From Protonemura montana (Eukaryota > Arthropoda > Insecta > Plecoptera > Nemouridae), in NCBI GenBank assembly GCA_947568835.1, contig OX387604.1, positions 18,877,076 to 18,941,075 of the forward strand: DNA of 64,000 nt, read 5' to 3'. The first letter of the stretch is position 1, and each line of letters starts with the position of its first letter. Both the position numbers and the translations under genes were made by a program. Below, piece by piece: positions 50,101-62,100 of the stretch. Below the pieces are notes generated by a model. That model searched no databases. It saw only the letters and a program-made list of their open reading frames with translations, and was not told where the DNA came from.

Positions 50101-53100
50101 GACTTAAAGATTGGTTGCCTACCTGTCTAGCAATAGAAGCAGCTGTCTTGCGGTTGTCCCCTGTGAGTAAGATGACTTCCAGACCCATTTTTTGCAAAGT
50201 GTACACTGCAAGATGTGCTTCTGGCTTCACCATGTCTGCCACGCTTAGCGTAGCCACCAGCACCCCTGCACAGCACATACTTCATGGTTAGCACACCTCG
50301 CAGCCAAACTAGCGAGAAGGCACCGACATACAATCTCAAATCTCCCATTTGACACATAAATCGATGAAATACGCCATTCTTCAGGCTGGATTAAAAATGT
50401 CATGGTTTGGTTATTAGACTCATGTCTACTTTATCTAACCTTCGCACAAGCTTTGAAAAAAATATACCTACAGCTGGGTTTTTGAATGCTAAGTAAAAAG
50501 GGAAAAGTGAAAAAGTAAAAAAGTTAAGTAGGGAAAATGTGTTCTTTTTTAATTAGCATTCAAAAACCCAGTTGTAAATTGTTCGTTTTTTTTTTTTTTT
50601 TTTTTTCATTTGACGATCATGATCATTGAAGACATAACAGCCAGAGTGTTCATAAATCAGGGAACCAAACTAAAAAACTTAGTGAAGTCCAGCTAAGCAC
50701 AGACGATGTGCAATCAAACTAGATCAGATCGGGTACTGAGCTATGGGAGGACTGAGTTATGCCTCCTAGATAAGATGGAAGTTTATTAAGTGATAAGAGA
50801 AATTCTGAAATATTTTTTCCTGAAAAAAGTTCAGAGTGATGTTGAAACGATTTAATCAACAAGCCACTGTTTACTCACCAAAGTTGCATTGTAAATAACC
50901 AACAAATAAATTATGTGAAACTAAGCTAATAAATCTGTCAACTAAAACATAAAAGTAAGAGACATTGTAAGTAATAGAAAGAATTGTTAAAAAATTGTTA
51001 ACTACTCAAGTAGAATAATTGGATAATCTACAGTGACTCTGTCAAAGTGTAACTTATCAGAGTGCTAACTGACTGACAGTATCCATCGTATTCACAGAAT
51101 CAGCAATGTACACTGTTTTGTGCAAAACATCACTGGGCATTTGAATTCTTCAAGACCCTGTTTGGTACAAGTAACAACCATCATTGCCCCCCCCCCCCCC
51201 CTCACCGGTAACAAATCCGAAAGTGAAATCTAGCCAGTCTCTGATCAAGGCCAGACAATTTCTGATCATATAATTCTCTTCCCGGTATGTAAAATGTACA
51301 TGTGGCCCAGCCAAACTCAAACCTAGGAGTGAAATACCTATCAGGAAAGAGTGAAGCTTTAGACACTGTTACGATATGTCACTACCTAACATAATGCTAG
51401 TTGTCCTGGAGGATAAAAAGGGAAGGCTTAGAAGAAACCACGACAATAGAAAAGCAGTAACAAGCTGTTGTGAACCCAGGTTGGAAAATATTCTTGTTTA
51501 CAAACTCACCATTGATGGCACACAAGACAGCAGTCCGGCCCAGCTCCTCTTCGTCAATCATGACCAGATCAACGGCAGTTGGTACCTCCACTCCGTTTCT
51601 GTGCATCCATTCACGATTTCCAACCGCCACCTTAAAAATGGCCGTGCAACGTTAATGCGATATTTATTTTTAACTACAGAGTATCATTGAGAAGTATATG
51701 TCCCACCAGTTTGTTCAACAGTTCTGCTCGATATTAATTAAACAAAAATATGTTGAAGCATTTTTGCAATAGTATTAAAATGTTCTTCACAAAAAAAAAA
51801 AAAATCTTGCAAAAAATATTTGAACCATGAAAACCCTTCAGTCTTTGCTAGCACCAGGTGGCGCTTGAGGAAAAGAGCCAAAATTGAGCCCTTAGGATCT
51901 TGCTATTCGTAGCACAAAATTCACAAAGATCTGTCTCACTAATTTACATTCTGATAAGTTGGTTTTAAAGTATAAGAAAACACATTTTTTGCACCTTTAA
52001 AATAGAATCTGCGTTACTGTATGGCATTATTTTGCCAAAAACAACCTCTGCAAATGTGTTTTAATTATTATGAGAAGTGCTTAACAGTGTAACAGAAAAT
52101 AAAAACAGCCTAGAACAAGGATAGCTTAACGCAGAAATGTGACTACACGCCTGTTTTCTAAATTGATTGCGACACGAATGCAAGTGGTTGACTCACTTTG
52201 TACCGGTCCGTGCCAGGCTTTGCACTAGCGCTTGCATTGTCTCCGTCCTCCACGTTCAGAAGCTCATGAAGAGCTGTCAGCTGTTTTTCCTTGCCAGTGG
52301 GATCAGAGCGTTCCACCAGAACGTTGTTCACCATTACGGAGCCCGTAGCAGTTCTGCAACCAAGAACACGCTGTAAAGGCACTCGTTTCCATCAAGCAAC
52401 ACAAATCCACTTGCAATTCCATTCATTCTTCATTCAACACTTAAACACTTTATGTATATATATTAATATTATATAGTAAAATCCTAACTTAATCGTGAGG
52501 CTCCGATTTAAATCAAGAAAGCTTCAAAGATACAGGCAATTTTAACACTGCTAACATCGGGATGGAATTTCAAAATCCCATGCAATGGACAGCATTTGAG
52601 CAACATTTTGATCATGGATTACTCACTGTGGTGAGTTCCGCAGGTTGGTTAAGGCCTCGCTGCCTTCGAGCTGCTTTTCAAGTGTTGCGAGTTCGGAAAC
52701 TTCACACCGAAGTCCACATCCCGGCACTGACTCGAAGTTTGAACAGCGTCCGCTGTTTTCACTGGCACTCAGTTCGCGGACCAGCTTCACAATAGCTGCA
52801 AACAACAAAACAATACAACCACTTTCAAGTTTTTTAACTATACTTTGGGAAGAAAGCGTTCCTCTTTGCTAAAAATTAAAAAACAACGTTTCACTAGAAA
52901 TAATTTATTACCTACTTGTTTTTTGCTTCCTAGACTCATAAGCAGTGTTGTGATGATGTTTTTTATTTTTTGTATTTAATTTTATGTAGATACAAGGAAG
53001 CATCCTGATCAAAGATTTAGATACTCAAAAATGTATCTAGGTACAACAATCTCATAGGCAGATCCTTTTTTTTCATACTCCAATGAATGGTTGATTTAAA

Positions 53101-56100
53101 AAAAAAAAAACTACAAAACCGAAAGAGCATAGCTATAGATTTAAAGATTTCGATTAGAATATTAAGAGAAAAGAGGAATAATCTCTCCTTGTCATTACTC
53201 CATAGCAAAATTCGAAACTAGTAGTGATTTCTTTTGCATAGCCATTCCCCCATAAAAATGACATATCTTCTGAAGTCCTACACCTTTAAGGCTTTCAATA
53301 TGTGAGTGCTATCACTGACCCGAAGCAATGGGATGCTCGCTGTTGGTCTCAGCTGTCCCAAGGACAGCCAGTAGCTTCGAAAGAGAACAGAAACGCTCAC
53401 TGACGAAGATGGAGATCCGGGCCACCATCGGCATCCCATACGTTACGGTACCAGTCTTGTCAAACACCACACATTTCACCTGAAAATGAGGGAGGCACAA
53501 ATGCATGAGAGAAATCATTCGTCAAGCATGCCACGTGATATCAACTAACTGTGGCTACAAACAAAGTGGGAAAAATGTGGAGAAAATGGACAAACAAAGA
53601 GACTGAATTTGCAATCAATTAAGAAAATGATGGGCCTGTCGGAACACAGGACACTAGGAAAGAAACTAAGAGTGGGTCCGGACAGGCTGCCGCCACCACC
53701 AGGATCTTCTCAGTGGCCATGAGTATAAAAAGCATAATAGAGCATTTTTATACTACCTCCCCGAAGAGCCCCAAACTTTATTTGCTTGTAAATGAGCAGT
53801 GGTTTGTGAAGATTTGGGAAGCGGTTTGAACTGAAGATGTTTTTGTTTGTAATGGAAGCAACGTACCTTGTGAGCGCTCTCGAGGGGCTCGGCACCCTTC
53901 ACGAGTATACCACAAAGTGCCCCCACCCCAGTGCCCACCATGACAGCTGTTGGAGTAGCAAGTCCCAGCGCACAGGGGCATGCAATCGCAAGAACGCTTA
54001 GTGCGCAACGGAAAGCGTACTGGAAGATGAGTTCATCGCGAGTCAGCCCCTCCCTTTCTGCAGGCTGAAACAAAGACAATCTTATAATCTTACAATCTTA
54101 GTCTTTCTGGCTATCTTGTGGAGAAACGTTAATCTTAATCACAATTTCTTCTGTGCCGTTGATTGATACAAGACATCCCAAGGGTAATTACATTGAACCC
54201 AAGTACCAGTAAAAATAGCTCATTACCAGTAACAAAAATTGATTTGATATTTTTGTTGGTTATGCAGTTGGAAAATGCCATTAATTAATCAACCCATATT
54301 TTTTAAATAAAATGAACGACAGGTCAATGAATAATAACAGGTAATTAAGTTACAGGAGGTCTATCTTCCACATATACTGAATATGTAACCATGTTTCTGA
54401 CAACAATGGCCAAACAAAAGGTTTCGACATCGACATGATATTTACAACCAACAATAAATCAAAGAAATTGCTGTTCAGAAATTGCAAGCAAGTAACTGAA
54501 GCTGAAAGTAAAATACTACCCTTCACGCTGGCAAAGTAATACTCCCACATCATTGATTTCAGTATGGTCTAGGGCAGGTTCAGATCACTCCATACTGTTT
54601 GGTTCAAGCAGAGCAACGGGTACATTGCATTCACTGGTGGCAATTGCATTTACTGGTGGCAATAGTTCAGACATCTACGATGTCCCAAATGTTACTAATT
54701 ATTAATTGGGATTTTCCTGCCATAAAAATAGTGTTGTTCATGTTCATCACTCATCACAAATCAAAGACTAGTAATGCACCTCTTAATAGAGGTTCTGTAA
54801 GATTTCTGTGCAGGTTAATTATAACAGCAGTGGTTTGCCACATTTTTGCTATCACAAACCACTGTACCCACCATATTAGTGGCACTCACTGATATGGCAG
54901 TCAATGTTTACAAATTACTGCATTAGAGTACACTCACTGATATGGGCAGATGGTTTATGTCCACGTAACCACTGATGATCCACCCAACAAGCGTGATGGA
55001 AGAGACTGCGATGACAAATGGTACGAAGTATCCAGCGATTCTGTCTGCAAGCTGTTGTATCGGAGCCTTGCTTGTCTGTGCCTCCTCAACGAGTCGTACA
55101 ATCTGTGCTAGCGTAGTAGACTCCCCCGTGTGAGTGGTGCGGGTTATAAGTAGACCTGTTTGATTGATTGAACCACCAATCACAGCTGATCCGACACGTT
55201 TTGCCACCTGCCAACCAATAAATTGGCTAGTTTGTAATTTGTCATTTAGTGCAAGCCAACAAGTACTTAGTATTTGCATGGGTAGCTTCCTACAATACGT
55301 TTTTTAAATTAATAAAACAATAAATAATGTGACATAGAATATAATAATAATAATATTATTAGTTAATAATTGTCTTAGTTGAGATTAGTTGGCCCTCCTC
55401 TGAATTTCATGATGGTAAATCCATACACAACTCCAGGATACGAAAAAATAATAATGCTCACAGCGTAGTACTTGAATACAATTATTTATAGAAAAACAAC
55501 AGAAGATAACAGAAATAATAGTTTTTGGAACAATCTAAATAGCGTGAAGTTACACTGGTCTTGTTTCTGGTTAGCAGAATTGATTTACTCCATATGTAAG
55601 CAGCTGATTACGCTGAGTGGATTTCGCTGGGTGAGGCAGTCTGTTGGCTAAGATTATCAATTTGTTTACTTCTTTTAAATGTGTTACTCAACTACTAATG
55701 GAAAAATTCACATAATCAATAATTTCTTATAATTTCCCTCTAAAAAAATACTCTATGACTTTCAAACAAGTGTATACCGATATACCAACCGAATGGTAAA
55801 CCCTAGCTTTGCAAAGCTTTCCTTGTTAAGCCCTGCATACAGAATTCCTCTTCTTGATTAAAAGTTTTATAGCAGGAGCTTGTTAGAATCACTATGGAAA
55901 GAGTTAAGACTTTCAAAAAAGGTTTTGAAAGAAAAAACATTTTCCATGATCACCAGTGCAAGGGCGGCGACAGACTAAAATCCAAAGAACAAAATCCATT
56001 GGAAAAAGTCCAAACTATTTTAGCTTGTAGGCGGAGAGAATGCATTAAAGCTCTGCCACAAGGTTGTGGGTAGAAATTTTATCCCAGGATTGAACATCTA

Positions 56101-59100
56101 TAAAAACTTTATCTGTTTGAGCCATACCCCCAAAGTGTAAAATATCTTTGTATTTCATAACCTTTGCCCCATAAGAATGGAATACATGTGTAAGCTTTAT
56201 CTGTAGTAACCTTTGCAACATAAAGAATGGATATCTCTTAAGGTAGGTCTGTGTCATGACCCATCAAGCTGCGGCAGCCTTTGAATGTGACACAACCCTT
56301 TCAGCAAGGACTCACCGGCATGGATTCCCCCGTAATGAGACTTTCGTCACACATGGACTGACCGGAGATGACCTTGCCATCTGCCGGCACCTTGGCTCCA
56401 GGCACGACCTTGAGTATGTCTCCACGCTGGACCAAGGCCACGTCCAGCATCTTCTCTGACAAGATCTCTTTGTCTGGCCCTAGGGTCACCAAGATTGCCT
56501 CGGTTGGCTGAAGAGAAAGCAGTCGCGAGAGCGCCTCCGAAGTCTTGCCCTGTCAGGGAGAAAGCCGTGAGTCATGGCAAACAAATAGAATCCCTTTCAA
56601 GGCAGTAAGCAATCAGCTTCAAGCATTTCCTCATCAATGCCTCACAGAGAATAGAGCAAAACTGCTTCACAGGTGTACAAGCAATGCTGAATAGTTTGAA
56701 AACATCACTGATTTTTTAATTTCTTTCAATGCAGAATGTTTTACTTGTTAATTGGGGATGCAAGACAATTTAATGGAAATTAAATTGAATTGAACATCAA
56801 TCCAAACCAGTTTAATTGAGCTTCTACTAACAAAGTGAAAAAGCAATCTCATACCAAACTGACCATTACGACATTCTGATGCACATATGTTTAAGTGAAG
56901 AATGGACAACAGCAGTGTAGGCTACAGTAAAAAACCATCAACCTTACACTTTATGGAAGCAACACTAGCCGAATTGTGAGACTGGCGCATTGCTGGTATT
57001 GGGTTTCAAAACCCAGGCAATCGCTGGAATAGGGAAATCTCTTTAAATTTGAAACTATTTTTTTTATTCTTTTTTGTGAGAAAATAATGAACACGTATTT
57101 TTTTATTTTCTTCTAAATCCAATTTTGAATAAAATATACCTGTTTACAATGTTTGCGGTTCAATCTCGTACGTTTGGGTCGCCATTTTTTATGACGTATA
57201 GTGAAATCTGTACGTCAAAAAGTATGACGTCAAAAAACGTCAAGAAACAGTAGCGAACGCAAAGGAGACCCAAAATGACGTCAGAACTCCTGTTCTGACG
57301 TCACAGCCCGTTTTTATCCCGCCACGAGAATTTATATTTTAGCCATTCTTAAAACAAATATAAATAGAAAAGTTATGATCGGATTATAAAAAGAAAAAAT
57401 ACGTCAGATTTTATTTTAAACGCGTATTTGAACACAATAATAATAATTAAATAATAATCTTAAGGAGATTTCCCTATTGCTGGCATTGGGTATATACCAC
57501 ATACAAACCTCGGGCAATAGCTAGAATTTAAATTACCTTGGCAATGTGTTCCAGCCACCGGCCAAGCGAAATGAACGCTATGAGCATAGGCGGGGTGTCG
57601 AAAAATGTCTGCGGGGAAGTGGTCTGCTGCAGGATCATGGCTGCCGCCAGCACAGCCAGAGAGTAAACGTATGAGATGGTGGTTGCCATAGCAATCAGGA
57701 CGTCCATGTTGGTCGTTTTGTGCCTCAGAGCTCTCACTGCGGCAACGTAGAAGTGCCAGCCTCCGAAGAACTGGCAGGTAAAAGGTCGTTAGCGAGTTGT
57801 TAGCCAGGCTCATTTAATGGGGAGCTAAAAGTTTGGATGGAGTCGAGTCCCAACGATTTAGGGTATAGGCTTAATTTTTAGTGGTTCTGCAATGAAGTCT
57901 TGTTTTGAACTAGATTTCAATAACCAACAACCACATGGTATTAAAAAATGAGCTTAAAGTCCACTCCTGGACTCAAAAAATGTTCCAGTTGAAAAAGTAA
58001 AAGTTCTAGATAAAGTCCTGGAGCCCAGGAGTTTCATTAATGTCTTTCTAAAAAAATAGTACAATAGAATAGAGCAGACATACATTTCAAAGATGTAAAT
58101 TTGTGGTAAAATATTATAAATTAATTATATTTGGAGGAACATGAAAACATTCATAAGACCCGAAAGAAGCAACACATCTTGCAGATCTGAAAAAGATCGA
58201 AGGAAGTTGCTGCTCAAGAATACCTAGACTTGTATGCTTTACCTGCACAGGCGTTGAGAAGAGAAAAAGAAGCAGATTCTCCATAGAAAGTCCAGGTAAG
58301 ACACAACACATGTCGTGGTGAGAGTAGGAAGACATGAGGACCATGTAGTACATCATCACAGCCATGCACGGCACTCCAAACACCAGTGAGACAAGAAACG
58401 CATTGCGCCACTTGCGAATGTCCTGTGAAACAAAACAAGCACGTTAACTCTCTTGCCGACATCCATGCAACTCCCCCACTGCTCGCAATGTTGGCTTAAC
58501 CTGAGCTATTGATGGAAAACTTTAACTTGATTCATAACTAACATCACACAAGTTATAGACCCAAACTATAGCGAACTTCAACTTACAGAACTAACGTCAC
58601 ACAAGTTATAAGCCCAACAATGACCCAACAAATGATTTCTTTACAGAAAATTATTAACTCTAGCTTGGTGCAGAGTTTAACAATACACTGTGTTGACAAC
58701 GGGTCCTGTGATTCTGGTCTAATGGCATCAAATTAGCAGTTATGTTACTGCTGTTTAAGGATTCAAGCCACAGGCCATTGTTGAATAATTCTGTTGAATA
58801 AAGCCTCGTTTAGTGTCGCCCTGTCAGTAACATGGAATCGGCGACTTTGAATTGGGATCAATCAGAGACCAAGATAGTGTTAGCAAGTTCGAGTCGTCTA
58901 CTCGATGACGCCGACACTGGCGACTTCAGTTCGGTTCAACATTTCAGCAGTGTTCACTGCTCACGACTTGGCACGGCCTGTTCTAACCTTACTTCCACAA
59001 ATTTACAACCGTGCCAAGTCTTCTTTTTACCAAAATGTTAACTAAACTAAATTAGAGCAATTAGTTTTCATTGATATAATTCCTCGTCCATAACATTATC

Positions 59101-62100
59101 TTCTCCAACTACGAATTCGCTTGACGCCTAGACTTGGCCTAGACTGGGGTTTGACCTAGACTTCTCAACAACATCAGCTGTCGCTGGCGACATGGCTGGC
59201 ACTAAACGAGGCATAAGTCTGTTGACTTAGTCTGTATAATTAGTATGTTCTACAGTAAGATAGCAACACAATTGTGTTTTGGCTAATTTACTCTTAAGAG
59301 TTAATAAAAAAACACAAAAATTGTGGTTGGTGGGAATATTTTTTCCCACTTTTCAAATCGCTGTGCTACGTTTTTGGGATATGTATATTTTCAACAACGG
59401 AGTATCAGTAGGAAGAATATATCCCATTAGGTTATTTAACAGTTCTGCTCAATATTACTAAAAATATATATTGAACCATTAAAAAAAAAAAAAAATAAAC
59501 AAAGAACTTGAAAACATAATTGAGCTATGAAACGGTTAAAATAGACAGTGCCAACGTTTGTACCTGTCTGTGGTCCAGATACCCATGAGCATCTCCTCCT
59601 CGTCCCATCATCTCGGCCTCGAAGCCAAGTTTGGAGATGGCACCGATGATTTCTCGGGGACCAGTTTGCTCGACATCGAACCCAAACACGCCACGCTGAG
59701 TGGCAAGCGCCACTGACGCAGTAATCACGCCTTCCACTTTCAACACGCAGAGCTCGATCTTGCGCACGCAGGACGAGCAGGTCATGCCCGAGATCTGACA
59801 ACAAGATTCAAGTCATGGGATAATGCAACATTGTCCAAAGCTCAACCAGGGTATCGATCATGTAACTTTTTTTGTAAGAAAACACAAACTTTACCTCGTT
59901 AAATAAAGTGAATGAGCCCTGGAATTTACCAAGATAATGTCCGTGATCCCTAACGTGATTCCTACCCAGATAATCATTCTAAAACCATGATGGTAAAAAT
60001 ATAGAAATGGTTGATTATTATTAGAGATAGGATAGTTATGCAATTGCATGTTTTGATTTATGCATTAAATCCCATGCAAAAACGTGGATATATCCATTTC
60101 ATCACTCCCTGGTTCTAAAAATGCTGTTTTTATTTTGCATGTTTTGCATATTTGGGTACTTTTTCTGAAAATTGCATATTTTTGGTTTTTTTTGCATGTT
60201 TTTGCATGTTTTGGCCTTTTTACTAAATATTCTGAATTTCTCTCGTTTTTTCAAATTATGTGTACAAAAAATTATTTCAAAATATTCGAATAAAGTTATT
60301 CCCGACTCGTCAACTTTAAGAAAAGGATATCTTCCCAAATCATACGAAATGGCGTTAGAAGGGATCCGTGCTGACATCGGCACGTGTCATGACATCTGGA
60401 CAAGTGTAGATGAAACAACCGATGTAGAGGGGCGATATATTGCTAATCTAATAGTAGGGAAGTTAACTAAAGAGGGACCTTGTATACCACATCTTCTTTG
60501 CTCTCGTGTGTTAGAGAAGACAAATCATAAGACACTATCAAGTTTTTTTAATGAGGGGCTATTGTCTTTGTGGCCTAGTGGCGGCATGAATCAGAAGGTC
60601 TTACTTCTTATTAGTAATGCAGCACCATATATGGTAAAAGCGGGGGAAGTGTTACAAAACATCTACCACAATCTCCACCATTTAACGTGCTTGGCACATG
60701 CCATACACCGAGTTGCAGAAACAGTAAGAAATCTTTATGATGAAGTCAACACCCTAATATCATGTACCAAGAAAGTTTTTTCTAAAGCTCCATCGAGGAT
60801 AAATACTTATCGAAATTTGCTACCTGGAGTTCCGCTGCCACCTGAACCTATCATCACTTGTTGGGGATCGTGGCTCGAGGCAGCTATATTCTATTGTGAC
60901 CACTTTGAGGAGGTCAAATCAGTGATAGTGTCGTTTGATCCAGAAGAGGCGGCAAGCATAAAAACCCTTCAGAAATTATTCACATCCAAATCAATAGTTA
61001 GCGATCTGATATATATTAAATCCAATTTTGGTACCATTCCTGGAAAAAGAAAATTGCTAGAGACGATTGGAGAACCTTTGACGACATCGCTTCAGATAAT
61101 ACAAGATCTCCACTCGGAACTGTCTAAAGCTCCCGGTGGCCGTGCCAAAGTAGCATTTAACAAACTGGACTATGTACTGAATAAGAATATTTCTTACAAG
61201 CCATTGTGTGGAGTGCAGAAAATTATGGCAGGAGACACATATGATTTTGGAGAAGATTGTTTGTCCCCCTCTCAAATCTGTAATTTAAAATATGCCCCAG
61301 TGACGTCGTGTGATGTTGAAAGATCGTTCTCCTCATATAAAAACATTTTATCAGATAGGCGGCATCGGTTAACGCCGCATAATATGGAAATGATTTTAGT
61401 TAGCCATTGTGCATCTAGGTTTAAGTAAACAGTTACATACTGACGTATCGATAGAGTTAATAAAACCAAATACACGATGATAAAATTATAGAAATTTGTG
61501 TTTTTTACCCGCCAATCCACTTCATACCTGATTTTTTACGATTTTGCATGTTTTGCATATTTTGGCATTTGTTTTTGCATGTTTTGCATGTTTTGCCATT
61601 TGTTCTTGCATGTTTTGAGGTTTTATTTTGCATAACTATCCTATCTCTAATTATTATAGATGTAACATTTTTTTGTAGCTAATAGTAGAACAGAATAGCT
61701 AGTTACTATCAAGGTAGTCAGGCATCTTGCTTAATGCAAGTACCTCATGCTTTTCCATATGTCAGCAGTTCTAGAGTGAAAACTCTGGGCATATGTAAGA
61801 TTCTTTGCCAAAGGTACTGTCTGGTAACATGCTTTCTTGTAACAATCTTTCTTACAATTGCTTAGCATCTTAAAAACATAGGAAAAAGATGGTTATTAGG
61901 ACACAGGATTTCCCACGTGTTTAGATGCCGAATCGACTTCACTTGTTTTCATTGAATTCTATTGTATGTTGCAGAAAAAGAAAAAAAAAAATAGATTTAA
62001 ATCTCTGGTTAAAGACAGGCACTGTTCTGAAACATTGTATGGTTGTATTTGAGTATCATTAGAATTATTGAATAACTGTTTTATATAAATGGGGTAAAAT

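Larger units (their letters stand above)
52796..56315 (-). other. ATP7 introns between 52.8 and 56.3 kb
   Basis: The introns at 52796-53319, 53480-53866, 54065-54937 and 55208-56315 are AT-rich, and I see no mobile element with clear ends in them. Confidence 0.5.

Noticed and set aside
53710..54008. Alternative minus frames overlapping the CPC exon
   Set aside because: Shadows of ATP7 exon 53867-54064, whose frame carries the conserved motifs.
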